The notes under the pieces were generated by a model. The model saw only the letters and a program-made list of their open reading frames with translations. It was not told where the DNA came from and did no database searches. A program made the position numbers and the translations under genes. From an uncultured Bacilli bacterium (GTDB lineage: Bacteria > Bacillota_I > Bacilli_A > RF39 > UBA660), in assembly GCA_934122395.1 (NCBI GenBank), contig CAKOWQ010000001.1:496001-560000 (forward strand): a stretch of DNA of 64,000 nt. Reading direction: 5' to 3'. This document shows, one piece after another, positions 52,939 to 60,699 of this stretch (position 1 is the first letter of the stretch; each line of letters opens with the position of its first letter).

Positions 52939-53281
52939 AGATATACTCCTTTAAAATTACTTCTTCTGCTATATTTTTAATATTATTCATTTTGTCTATC
53001 CATAGCATTTGATTACTACTTTTTAATTCTTCAGTAATATTTTCTTTTTCAGCTAGTTCTTTAATTAACTTCTGCACCATCTCCATAACAGTAGTATCGA
53101 TATTATGAAGGTATTCATTTAATTTATCATTAACCAGTAAATCAAAATATAATCCTAATTTATATTTCTTAATATAATTTAATCTTAATAATCCATATTT
53201 TCCTATATTAAATCTTTCTTTATCTTCTAATTTTAAATTTGGCAATAAATAATCACCAACTTTTGTGTAACTAATGTTCAT
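52931..53281 (-). CDS. tnpV: TnpV family transposon protein
   Basis: 116 aa. It has the TnpV pattern: SYTKVGDYLLPNLKL near the start, IGKYGLLRLNYIKKYK, then LNEYLHNIDTTVMEMV, and a C-terminal WIDKMNNIKNIAEEVI. TnpV accompanies serine-recombinase mobilizable transposons of the Tn4451 type; its function is unproven and it is not the recombinase. AGGAGAACTGTT precedes the start. Only about 70 bp separate it from the right end of element A. Confidence 0.88.
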   Translation of the reverse strand: MNISYTKVGDYLLPNLKLEDKERFNIGKYGLLRLNYIKKYKLGLYFDLLVNDKLNEYLHNIDTTVMEMVQKLIKELAEKENITEELKSSNQMLWIDKMNNIKNIAEEVILKEYIYA

Positions 53282-53351
53282 AACAGTTCTCCTTTTCTTT
53301 CTATATTTATTTGGCCTTAATTGTTATACATTCGTTACACTTTGACTATCG

Positions 53352-53358
53352 CCACCTC
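53352..53358 (-). repeat. Attachment core GAGGTGG, right end of element A
   Basis: Same 7-bp core as 41057-41063. On the minus strand amidase sequence (AAATTCAG) precedes it and the element end CGATAGTCAAAGTGTAAC follows. Confidence 0.8.
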
Positions 53359-53584
53359 CTGAATTTATGTGATTAGACAAAACTATTACATTAGGGTCAT
53401 TACCAAATGCATTTAGTATACTACTAACTCTTTCATTTCTATCAACAGTCCTATCAGTATCTCTAGTAATGCTAACTGGCACTCCTAACTCTTTAAACCT
53501 ATTATAAATATAATTAGCTACTTTAAGATTAAAATCTTTTTCCTTAATATTACCATTAATAGCTCCCGGATCTTCACCACCATG
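53352..53584 (-). pseudogene. Middle part of the split amidase (zinc-binding half of amidase_3)
   Basis: 77 codons without stop: HGGEDPGAINGNIKEKD, then NLKVANYIYNRF, TRDTDRTVDRNERV and VIVLSNHINSGG. These are the three zinc-ligand regions of amidase_3 (His in the HGG loop, Glu, and His in SNHIN). It continues in frame into the 3' part at 41063 when element A is removed. The upstream end breaks at the HGG loop, next to element B; the true start, with any signal peptide, is not in the window. A shadow of this region is easily missed because it has no start codon. Confidence 0.9.
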
Positions 53585-53609
53585 TGGTTGATACTCTTAA
53601 AACTGGTGC

Positions 53610-55721
53610 TTATATCTCTAAATTCCAAATTATTTTAATATCTCTTTTTTTGGTTTTTTCATCAACTTTTCCAATTAGAATTTTAGAAATAAAAGTATCA
53701 ATTATAATTTTATCTAATTTATCTATATGCTTATACTTTTTAAAAATCTTTTGCATATTATTGTTCTCTTGCATTTTTTCTTCTAAATCATTTAATTCCT
53801 TTTCTATTTCTTCTATTCTCAATTTAGAATTTTCTATATTCTTTTGACTTTTTGTTTTTAAAAAAGTAAATTCTTCTGATGAAATTATACCATTTATCTT
53901 ATCTTCATATAGCATTTCAAATCTATTTTCATAACTATTTATTTGATTTTCTAGTTTACTCTTTTCAATTTTTAAACTATTTATATCATTTTGAAAACTT
54001 ACTGTTTTCTTTTTTTCATAATAGTTTTTTTCTACTTTAACATTATTATAATACTTTTCTATCACTTTATTGATTTCATTTAAAACAATTTTCTCTAATA
54101 CTTCATATCTTATAGAACTTTTATTGGAACAAGCCATACCAACTTTATATTTCTTGTTCTTGCATTGTAAATAAGGTTTCATAAATGGATTTTTTCGTGG
54201 TCCTGATTTACAAAGTGTTCTTGTAAATACTTGACCGCATTCAGCACAATATACTTTTTGACTAAACATGTGAATATTTCCATCCTTAGTCATTCGTTCT
54301 CTTGCTGATGAAATAGTTATTACATCAACTTTTTCTTGAATACTTTTTGTAATAGTAGGATTAAGATTTAAAGACAATGTTTTTAGTTTATTAAAACTTT
54401 CTATAGCACCATCATTATTATTTTCTAACAATTTTTCTTTCAATATTTTAATTTCAAGTTCTATCTCTTCCCTTTTTTCTGCATTCATTTTAGAATATTT
54501 ATTTAAGGTTTCTTCCACAACTTTAATTAAGATATTTGACTGGTTTTTAATTTGCTTACTTTGTTTTTTATCTTTTCTTTCTTTAAATCTATCTCTCACT
54601 ATTTTTGATATGTCTTCTGGTACTACTCTATCATGTGTTTTCTCTACGATTTGCCTTAAATGTTCTGGTATAACTTTTCTACCTTTTACATTATAAGCTA
54701 TAGATTCAGTCCTATGTTGAATTAATGTTCCATCGTATGTTCTATTCATTAATATTTTACGAACTGTATCAGTATTCCATAATTCAGAGCCATTAGGTGC
54801 TTTACAGCAAACAAATTTTGAACCACTTAATTTTTTGTATTTACTCGGTGTAGGAACTTTTCTTAAATTAAGTTCTTTACATATTTTTGAATATCCCATA
54901 CCGTTAGCAAACATCTCATATATTTCTCTTACAATTTTTGCTGCTGGTTCATCAACTACTAAATGATACATATCATTCGGATCTTCAATATATCCATAAC
55001 AAGCAAACGATCCTGTCCATTGTCCAGAAGCATTTTTTGTCCTTAATGTTTTTTTAGTATTTATAGATTGTTCTTCAACTCTCCATTCATCAGTTATTGC
55101 AGTTATCTGACTAGACTTTTTAGTACCTACTTTTTCAGTATCTATATTATCAACAATACTAATAAAATGAATATTCCATTCTATAAACTTTTTATATAAA
55201 AACTTTTGAACCATTTCAATACTTCTTGCAAATCTTGCCTGAGTTTTACAAATATAAGTATTTGCATATCCTAATTCGCAAAAAGTTAAAGATTTATTCC
55301 ATTCAGGTCTATTTTCATCAGCACCACTTATATCCTCTTCATAAAATATTCCAACTACTTTTAGATTATGTTCCTGACAATATGCAAGTAGCATTAATAA
55401 CTGATTAAGAATACTTTTACTAACATTACCATCACTTTTTTCCAAATCTTCAACAGATAACCTTACATATAAAATTACTTTTGCAATTTTGCCTGTATCT
55501 AAACTATAAATTGTATTTTGATTTGGTCTTATAAAACAATATGGATTATTATTTTTTTGGATTCCTAACAATTCGGCTAAATATGGTGTAGCATATTCTA
55601 AATACTCTTCATTTAATAATTTCTTTATACTATTAAATTCTATTGTTTCTTTATAATCGAATAAAGTGTTTTTTGTATTATTAGAATTAATATCATTATT
55701 TTTCAACATAGTGTTTTTCAT
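53610..55721 (-). CDS. Large serine recombinase of element B
   Basis: 703 aa. The N-terminal extension (about 75 residues) precedes the resolvase domain with ILYVRLSVED (nucleophilic Ser) and KTQARFARS (catalytic Arg pair). A recombinase domain follows (GYIEDPNDMYHLV, about 245-360), then a zinc ribbon CAECGQVFTRTLC and a C-terminal coiled coil (about 565-670). Longer than the element A enzyme and clearly a different lineage. It should mediate excision of element B. Its stop lies about 25 bp from the amidase junction, so the attachment arm is very short on this side. Confidence 0.93.
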   Translation of the reverse strand: MKNTMLKNNDINSNNTKNTLFDYKETIEFNSIKKLLNEEYLEYATPYLAELLGIQKNNNPYCFIRPNQNTIYSLDTGKIAKVILYVRLSVEDLEKSDGNVSKSILNQLLMLLAYCQEHNLKVVGIFYEEDISGADENRPEWNKSLTFCELGYANTYICKTQARFARSIEMVQKFLYKKFIEWNIHFISIVDNIDTEKVGTKKSSQITAITDEWRVEEQSINTKKTLRTKNASGQWTGSFACYGYIEDPNDMYHLVVDEPAAKIVREIYEMFANGMGYSKICKELNLRKVPTPSKYKKLSGSKFVCCKAPNGSELWNTDTVRKILMNRTYDGTLIQHRTESIAYNVKGRKVIPEHLRQIVEKTHDRVVPEDISKIVRDRFKERKDKKQSKQIKNQSNILIKVVEETLNKYSKMNAEKREEIELEIKILKEKLLENNNDGAIESFNKLKTLSLNLNPTITKSIQEKVDVITISSARERMTKDGNIHMFSQKVYCAECGQVFTRTLCKSGPRKNPFMKPYLQCKNKKYKVGMACSNKSSIRYEVLEKIVLNEINKVIEKYYNNVKVEKNYYEKKKTVSFQNDINSLKIEKSKLENQINSYENRFEMLYEDKINGIISSEEFTFLKTKSQKNIENSKLRIEEIEKELNDLEEKMQENNNMQKIFKKYKHIDKLDKIIIDTFISKILIGKVDEKTKKRDIKIIWNLEI

Positions 55722-55803
55722 TTTCCTTTCTTATTTATGTTGAAATCTATATAATACATTTGAATTATAATAAAGTTTTCTATATAAGACAAATGTGCAA
55801 ATT

Positions 55804-55935
55804 TCATTTTTGTAGTTCATAATATAAGATTAGAGAAGCCAATTTTTGATTTATCAATTCAATCAAATATTCTTCGCTCGTTTTTATATCATTACTATTA
55901 TCAAAGACATTTATAATATTTATTTCATTATTCAA
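55804..55935 (-). CDS. Small ORF upstream of the element B recombinase, 43 aa
   Basis: TTG start at 55935 after GAGGAGAGGATTTT. The product begins MNNEINIINVFDNSND and ends ASLILYYELQK. It is the counterpart of the 31-aa ORF before the element A recombinase. A helical, probably regulatory or coupling peptide. Confidence 0.5.
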   Translation of the reverse strand: MNNEINIINVFDNSNDIKTSEEYLIELINQKLASLILYYELQK

Positions 55936-56010
55936 AAAATCCTCTCCTCTCTAATTTCGTTTATTTGGTTTTTAAATCATCTATTAAAAAATATGATTAT
56001 GAATAAATAA

Positions 56011-56211
56011 TTATTCACAGCCATCATTTTCTTTAGTTTTTCTTTTTCTTAATCTTTTAATTTTAACTTTTAAATCTTTTTTAACATAAGGCATATCAAG
56101 TAATTTAGTTTCATTAACAATATAATCTAATTGTTCCATTACTCCCTTTTTGTCTTTACCATCTAAATCAAAGACATATTTTTTTATTACTACAACCTTA
56201 TATCTTTCCAT
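56011..56211 (-). CDS. Small basic ICE protein, 66 aa
   Basis: It starts MERYKVVVIKKYVFDLDG and ends in a strongly basic segment (KVKIKRLRKRKTKE). It overlaps the preceding gene by 14 bp. No family recognised; the basic tail suggests nucleic acid binding. Part of the small control genes near the recombinase end of element B. Confidence 0.55.
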   Translation of the reverse strand: MERYKVVVIKKYVFDLDGKDKKGVMEQLDYIVNETKLLDMPYVKKDLKVKIKRLRKRKTKENDGCE

Positions 56212-56413
56212 TATTAACCTTTACTAACATTTCTTTGTTATTGATTTCAATTACATAATAGTATTTAGTAATGTTATTTATATCAATGTCTTTTAAATCA
56301 GAGTTAAATAGCTCTCTTGCTTTACTCATTGCTTCTTTCTTATTTTTAGCACTAACTACTATTTCATTTTCACTTACTTTTTTAAATTTTATATTATATT
56401 CTTTTTCTTTCAT
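56198..56413 (-). CDS. DpnD/PcfM-like small ICE protein, 71 aa
   Basis: The segment FKKVSENEIVVSAKNKKEAMSKARELF resembles the short DpnD/PcfM C-terminal fold found in conjugative elements. It ends with a beta-rich stretch VIEINNKEMLVKVNNG. AAGGAAAAATAAAAA lies before the start codon. It is the first gene after the long leader 56414-56748. The family call is tentative. Confidence 0.5.
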   Translation of the reverse strand: MKEKEYNIKFKKVSENEIVVSAKNKKEAMSKARELFNSDLKDIDINNITKYYYVIEINNKEMLVKVNNGKI

Positions 56414-56748
56414 TTTTTATTTTTCCTTTCTTATTTATGTATTAGAATTATGCTCACTCCCCTAATACTAGGGACTTAACAAACGACTAATTGCTAATTA
56501 GTTCCATAGGAGTTTCACCTTTCTGTGGTTCTCACAGAATTGCACCCATTGCTTGAGTCTGTGGCTATGCAAAAGTATCATTATACTCATTACTTGTTAT
56601 CGCAGTATTAAGGGCAACTTAATATTTATAGTCAAGTATTTACCGACAAGCGTACTTACTAAAGTGCTAACCGTTTCCAGTTATAATGAGAATGTATTTG
56701 TTAAGTGATTAACCAAATTGTCAAAGATCAGTTCGTTTCAAAAAATGA
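56414..56748 (-). other. Gene-free structured leader region in the ICE
   Basis: 335 bp without a gene, between the sigma-gene terminator and the PcfM-like gene. Read on the minus strand it contains TTGACA near 56719-56724 and several hairpins: TTAAG/CTTAA (56608-56622), TTCTGTG/CACAGAA (56520-56539), ACTAATT/AATTAGT (56486-56502) and TCCC/GGGA (56458-56474). Such a run of stems with conserved-looking purine-rich loops suggests a cis-acting RNA or a small RNA. I cannot match it to a known class. Confidence 0.45.
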
Positions 56749-56788
56749 AACAAGTGAGAAAAGATAATATTTATCCCTCTCACTTGTT
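56749..56788 (-). terminator. Intrinsic terminator after the sigma-like gene
   Basis: A 10-bp perfect stem AACAAGTGAG/CTCACTTGTT (56749-56758 with 56779-56788), with further pairing (GATA/TATC) inside the loop, is followed on the minus strand by TCATTTTTTG. Confidence 0.75.
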
Positions 56789-56815
56789 TGGCACTTTATA
56801 AGCAAAAAGTTAAGT

Positions 56816-57292
56816 CTAAATTTTAATTTTTTTAGAAATTTTTTCAATAGCTATATCGATAGAGTATTTTACTGCCACTTTTGAGCAATTTTCTTCGTTA
56901 GCAATTTCCTCATAAGTTTTATTTTCAAAGAAGTATTTTTGTATTCTTCTCTTTTGAATATCATTTAATTCGTTTATAGCATTTTTTAAATCCTCACTTA
57001 ATAATTTGCTTTCTACTTCATCTTCTACTGAAATAGAGGCATTTATTGACTTATGAAAAAGTGTTTCTTCATATACTTCATTTCTTTCAATGTATTTTCT
57101 AATCTTGTGAATCTGTGAAATATCTTCTAACTCAAACTTATCAAATGCTTCATAAACTTTTTCTGACACTTCTACTCTATGAATAATATTTTTTATATCT
57201 TTAAACTCAACTATATAAGTATTTGTTTCTTCATCAATATCCAATGTATATGGATTATATTTATCTTTATTTCTATTTAAATGCTTTTGCAT
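56816..57292 (-). CDS. Sigma-70-like regulator of the ICE (region 4 type)
   Basis: 158 aa. The C-terminal 60 residues (about 95-156) form a sigma region 4-like helix-turn-helix: LNDIQKRRIQKYFFENKTYEEIANEENCSKVAVKYSIDIAIEKISK. The N-terminal half is specific to ICE proteins of Tn916/Tn1549 type. It is thought to control element genes. AGGAGGATAGAA precedes the start. Upstream lies a leader with a start-sequestering stem, a short ORF and an embedded terminator (57319-57542), which suggests expression by attenuation. Confidence 0.8.
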   Translation of the reverse strand: MQKHLNRNKDKYNPYTLDIDEETNTYIVEFKDIKNIIHRVEVSEKVYEAFDKFELEDISQIHKIRKYIERNEVYEETLFHKSINASISVEDEVESKLLSEDLKNAINELNDIQKRRIQKYFFENKTYEEIANEENCSKVAVKYSIDIAIEKISKKIKI

Positions 57293-57318
57293 TTCTATCC
57301 TCCTATCAATTGAAATTT

Positions 57319-57477
57319 TTAAAATTCAAATTGATATGGAGGTCCACGAATAAATAAGTAAACTTTAATTAAACAAAAAAAAATGTCAAAAATATCCCAA
57401 TAACGAATATCTTTGACATCCTTTTTTATTATAAAATCAATTTTTTTTACTACTACAATTTCATAGTATATCTTCAT
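57319..57477 (-). CDS. Leader ORF spanning a terminator, 52 aa
   Basis: ATG 57477 follows GGTGGTGCT. The product begins MKIYYEIVVVKKIDFIIKK, and the end is rich in aromatics (LFIRGPPYQFEF). Codons for about residues 20-33 run through the terminator hairpin at 57383-57419, so ribosomes on this ORF would open it. The ORF ends 27 bp before the sigma-like gene. It may serve as a leader peptide rather than a protein. Confidence 0.4.
   Translation of the reverse strand: MKIYYEIVVVKKIDFIIKKDVKDIRYWDIFDIFFCLIKVYLFIRGPPYQFEF
57383..57419. terminator. Strong terminator hairpin inside the leader ORF
   Basis: A 13-bp stem (57383-57395 with 57407-57419, one G-T pair) has an 11-nt loop, with nine T on the minus strand and a T-run on the plus strand. 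It lies about 90 bp upstream of the sigma-like start codon. Confidence 0.8.
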
Positions 57478-57542
57478 AGCACCACCACTCTTTAAAGCAA
57501 TGCTTAATTACTTATACAATAAGTAATTAGGGTGGTACTGCT
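57478..57542 (-). promoter_or_regulatory. Leader stem covering the leader-ORF ribosome binding site
   Basis: GGTGGT just before ATG 57477 (57481-57486) pairs with ACCACC at 57531-57536, extended by AGC/GCT. Inside sits an 11-bp hairpin (57505-57515 with 57519-57529). A -10-like TAAAAT at 57553-57558 and a -35-like TTAAGT upstream would start the RNA just before this stem. Confidence 0.5.
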
Positions 57543-57628
57543 TACAATTCCTATTTTAACTTGTCTACTTATATACTTAATTAAGATTGCACTTATTTTT
57601 CTACATTTTTCTCACACTTCCTAAAAAA

Positions 57629-57662
57629 ATAAGCAGTAATAACCTTTGTCATTACTGCTTAT
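57629..57662 (-). terminator. Intrinsic terminator after the HU gene
   Basis: A 12-bp perfect stem (57629-57640 with 57651-57662; arm ATAAGCAGTAAT) has a 10-nt loop, followed on the minus strand by TTTTTTTAGG. Confidence 0.85.
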
Positions 57663-57692
57663 AGATTCTCCTATTATTTAACTCATTTTATA

Positions 57693-57965
57693 TTAGTTAA
57701 TTTTAGTTTTTAATTCAGAACCTACTTTAAAACTTACTGATTTACTAGCTGCAATTTTAATTTTTTCTCCTGTTTGAGGATTTCTTCCTTCTCTTGCTGA
57801 TCTTTCAGAAATTTTAAATACACCAAATCCTGCAACTGAAACTTTTTCGCCTTTAGCTAGTTCATCTTTAAAAAGATCAAAAGTAGCATTGAATACTTTT
57901 TCGCAATCAGCTTTTGATAATCCTGTTTTAGTAGCTAAAACTTCTATCATTTCTGACTTTTTCAT
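57693..57965 (-). CDS. HU-family DNA-binding protein
   Basis: 90 aa histone-like protein that bends DNA and assists recombination and compaction. It shows MKKSEMIEVLATKTGLSKAD, the signature GFGVFKISERSAREGRNPQTGEKI with the DNA-binding arm, and ends SFKVGSELK. The frame is open to 58043, but AGGAGGAAAAATA fixes ATG 57965. An HU copy on an ICE may help the serine recombinase or transfer; the main chromosomal hup is not in this window. Confidence 0.95.
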   Translation of the reverse strand: MKKSEMIEVLATKTGLSKADCEKVFNATFDLFKDELAKGEKVSVAGFGVFKISERSAREGRNPQTGEKIKIAASKSVSFKVGSELKTKIN

Positions 57966-58128
57966 TATTTTTCCTCCTATCTTATCAATTACCATTATAT
58001 CATAAGATTTTAGATAATTTAATAATTTTTCCTTATTTTCCAAGCAAAATGCTTTCTTTTAAATGAAATAGTTAGTTTTTAGTGTTATAATGTACTTGGC
58101 ACATAGAAAAAGAATACCAATAGTATTC

Positions 58129-58401
58129 TTATCGTCTAGGTATTCGGTGATTAGTAACAGTTGGTCTTTCTACGAATAAATCTTCAATAGAAACTCCAAG
58201 AGTATCAGCAATATGACCTATATAATCAATTCGTGCATTTCTTTTAGCATTTTCTAAACTAGAAACATAAGTAGAAGTTGTTCCAAGTTCATCGGCAAAA
58301 TCTTCTTGTGACCAATTTTTCTTAAGTCTAAAATAGATAATATTATTTGCTAATATTTTGCGAGATTGATTTTCATAATAATTTTTACTCTTAATAATCA
58401 T
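58129..58401 (-). CDS. XRE-family repressor of the ICE, 90 aa
   Basis: A single Cro/C1 helix-turn-helix (about 18-75), with NWSQEDFADELGTTSTYVSSLENAKRNARID, followed by a short basic tail (NHRIPRR). No other domain. AAGGAAGTG precedes the ATG at 58401. Two palindromic sites at 58416-58477 lie between it and the divergent gene at 58563, as in lambda-type switches. It likely keeps element B quiet. Confidence 0.88.
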   Translation of the reverse strand: MIIKSKNYYENQSRKILANNIIYFRLKKNWSQEDFADELGTTSTYVSSLENAKRNARIDYIGHIADTLGVSIEDLFVERPTVTNHRIPRR

Positions 58402-58415
58402 CACTTCCTTGCTCC

Positions 58416-58477
58416 TAACTTACTACTATTGTAATAAGTTATAGAATTTTTAACCATACTAACTATGTAGTAAGTTA
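58416..58477. promoter_or_regulatory. Two palindromic operators between XRE and the divergent gene
   Basis: Site 1 (58416-58441) has half sites TAACTTA and TAAGTTA around a 12-bp centre. Site 2 (58460-58477) has TAACTA and TAAGTTA around a 5-bp centre. TATAAT for the plus-strand gene is at 58490-58495. The shared half site AAGTTA suggests binding by the XRE protein. Confidence 0.55.
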
Positions 58478-58562
58478 TTGGTAATATATTATAATACAAG
58501 GAAGAAAAAAGACGGAATATGTGTGAGAAAGTAGGTAATGTTTAAAAAAGGAGCTAAAACTA

Positions 58563-59075
58563 ATGAAAAAAGAAATTAAAGATAATGAAGTAGTAAATGT
58601 AGTAAATTGTTTTGATGAAAGGATTTTAAAAATAAGAAGTATTGTTTATCATTATGAATTATTAGATGTAATCCCAGACTTTAACAAAAAAAGCAGTAAA
58701 GAACAAAAACAAATAATAGAAGATACAATAAACTTTTATTTATCTGAAATAAAAAAAATGAATAACTATAATCTAATTAAAGATAATAATTATGATATTG
58801 ATGAAGTATTAGACTTTTTTAGTTATTCATACAAACAAGATAATGAAAATAAATACTATGTAGTAGAAGATAGTGCAGATTATGTAGTTGATGATCTATT
58901 AAATAAATTATTTAAAAACGATAATAGAAAACTAAATTTACCTGTGCACTATGATACCATAAATGAATATGGACTTTCTTCTGAAATTGAAGAAAAAGAT
59001 ACTACAAGAGCATTTTTATGGATTATCTTAAAATTATCCGTTATTTATAGTTTTTTAAAAGATAGTAACAAATAA
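58563..59075 (+). CDS. Divergent hypothetical protein of the ICE, 170 aa
   Basis: The only plus-strand gene of element B in the window. An acidic, helical, soluble protein with no recognised family; the C-terminal 25 residues are hydrophobic (TRAFLWIILKLSVIYSFLK). The ribosome binding site AAGGAGCTAAAACTA lies before the start. The divergent position opposite the XRE repressor suggests it is the repressed partner, for instance an antirepressor or activator. Not certain. Confidence 0.6.
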   Translation: MKKEIKDNEVVNVVNCFDERILKIRSIVYHYELLDVIPDFNKKSSKEQKQIIEDTINFYLSEIKKMNNYNLIKDNNYDIDEVLDFFSYSYKQDNENKYYVVEDSADYVVDDLLNKLFKNDNRKLNLPVHYDTINEYGLSSEIEEKDTTRAFLWIILKLSVIYSFLKDSNK

Positions 59076-59162
59076 CTAATAATTAAGTAGTAGTAGTAAA
59101 TTAGCAGTAAAAAAATCCTACTTTCTAAACAAAAAAATTAAGGAGAGCAACAAGCCCTCCTT

Positions 59163-60698
59163 TTAGTATGCAGGTGTTCCATAACCGAATATTACTTTGC
59201 TATTTAAAGCATATTCTTTTTGTCTGCAAGTATCATCAGTAGAATTGCCCTCTACTGTATATACTTTGCCATTTTCTACTTTTTCAACTATTCCTACATG
59301 ATTAACTTTTCCATCTACTTCCCAGTCAAAAAATATTATATCTCCTGCTTTGGGAGTGTATCCTTTCTCTTGCCACTCTCCCATTGCTTTAAACCAATCT
59401 ATTCCTGTTTGACAACCAGAAAATTTAGGTATAATACCAGACTGTATATATCCACTTTGATTAGCAACCCAGCTAACAAAAACAGCACACCACTCTACTC
59501 TTGAATTAAAACCATACCATCTCCAATATGGCTCTCCTCCAACATTACCTACTTGTGATAATGCAATCTGTACCATATCAGGACTGCCAACAGGTGTTCC
59601 GTAAATTACAGATGACCACATACTTGCATATTCATCACTTAAAGAGTTTTTAACTTGATCTTTTTGCATTGAATTAAAGAAATACATATTCATCATTTCA
59701 TCTACTGTCTTATGAGTTATTTTGATATGCAAAACTTTTTTAGTCATTTTGTCTTGGGAATTATCAAAACTTATTTCATAACTTGTATCATTGTTTTCAT
59801 CTTTAACTTCATAGCTAATAATATTCATATCCCAAAATATTTTTTTTAATTCTTGTTTCTTTTTCTCATCCATAGTAATAACATCTGCTGAATTATTACC
59901 TTTTGTTATTTTAGCAGTATAAATAGCAAGTACATCTTTCCATTCTGCTCGGTCTGATTCTATTTTATAGTCATCATGGGGATTATTATTTTGTATTTCA
60001 ACTATCTTATCTGCCATCTCTTTATTTATTTCTTTAACTACACTACTCATTGGAACAGTACCTGTACTTTCACTTGAAAAGAATATTCCCATCCAAGATG
60101 TGCATATAAGTCCTATTAAACAAATAACAATTATGATTATAACTGCAATCCAACCACCAGCAAGTAATAAAGAGATTAATGCCTTTGTCCCTGCAATAAT
60201 CCCTTTAACTGCTGATACTGTTGCTTTAAATACTGCTTTAATTCCATTGTAAGTAGTTTTTACTGTTTTAACTGCTAATCTTCTTGCTTTTTCTGTTGTT
60301 TTAACAGTTTGTTTAGTAACTTTTGCTGTATCTTTAACGACTTTCTTACTTGTTTTAATTTTACTTTTAACTTCTTTAATCTTCTTTTTTTCAGTTAGTT
60401 TAGATTTGATAGTTTTAATTGTATTCTTTGTCTTAATAAAATTATTTTTTGTATCTCTTACTGCCTCATTACCTTTTGTTTTAATTTTATTAGAATTATA
60501 TACTGCAAACTTTCCACCAGCACTAAGTCTATTTACTGCATACTCATTTGCATTATTTTCATTTGTATTGCCATAACTGTTTTCACTTTTTTCTTTAATA
60601 CTAACTATGCTAGATTTTGCTTTATCAGTTGCAATCTTTCCTTTATTTAGTGCTTTGATTGTTCCCTTTACTTTTTCTCTTTGTTTTATTTTTGACAT
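59163..60698 (-). CDS. Membrane-anchored CHAP peptidoglycan hydrolase (conjugation)
   Basis: 511 aa. A long Lys-rich cytosolic N-terminus (about 165 residues) is followed by one membrane segment (about 185-210), a stalk domain (about 215-370), and a C-terminal CHAP domain (about 385-511). The CHAP Cys is in EWCAVFVSW and His in VNHVGIVE. The layout fits the CD1108/CwlT-like wall hydrolases of Tn1549-type elements, which open the wall for the mating channel. GGGTGATTAGT fixes ATG 60698; it lies across the stop of the VirB4 gene, so the two are coupled. No lysozyme domain is seen, unlike Tn916 CwlT. Confidence 0.85.
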   Translation of the reverse strand: MSKIKQREKVKGTIKALNKGKIATDKAKSSIVSIKEKSENSYGNTNENNANEYAVNRLSAGGKFAVYNSNKIKTKGNEAVRDTKNNFIKTKNTIKTIKSKLTEKKKIKEVKSKIKTSKKVVKDTAKVTKQTVKTTEKARRLAVKTVKTTYNGIKAVFKATVSAVKGIIAGTKALISLLLAGGWIAVIIIIVICLIGLICTSWMGIFFSSESTGTVPMSSVVKEINKEMADKIVEIQNNNPHDDYKIESDRAEWKDVLAIYTAKITKGNNSADVITMDEKKKQELKKIFWDMNIISYEVKDENNDTSYEISFDNSQDKMTKKVLHIKITHKTVDEMMNMYFFNSMQKDQVKNSLSDEYASMWSSVIYGTPVGSPDMVQIALSQVGNVGGEPYWRWYGFNSRVEWCAVFVSWVANQSGYIQSGIIPKFSGCQTGIDWFKAMGEWQEKGYTPKAGDIIFFDWEVDGKVNHVGIVEKVENGKVYTVEGNSTDDTCRQKEYALNSKVIFGYGTPAY

Positions 60699-60699
60699 A

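Larger units (their letters stand above)
41064..53351. mobile_element. Element A: 12.3-kb serine-recombinase element with defence cargo
   Basis: Its ends are set by the two halves of the amidase gene and the shared core GAGGTGG. The outermost bases reading inward are similar at both ends (ATAGGTCAAAATGTAAC at left, ATAGTCAAAGTGTAAC at right), as expected for attP arms of a serine recombinase. It carries a large serine recombinase (44026-45678), TnpV, small element genes, a DUF4238 protein, an ATPase, and a four-gene defence block (46485-51459). No conjugation genes are inside, so it may be mobilised by others, such as the adjoining ICE. Confidence 0.85.

Noticed and set aside
52931..53281. 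TnpV as a transposase
   Set aside because: The family lacks a catalytic motif; the serine recombinase is the mobility enzyme.
57481..57545. AGGGTGGTACTGC on the plus strand resembles a T-box antiterminator
   Set aside because: There is no aminoacyl-tRNA synthetase or amino-acid gene downstream on the plus strand, and the sequence is better explained as the complement of a minus-strand leader stem.
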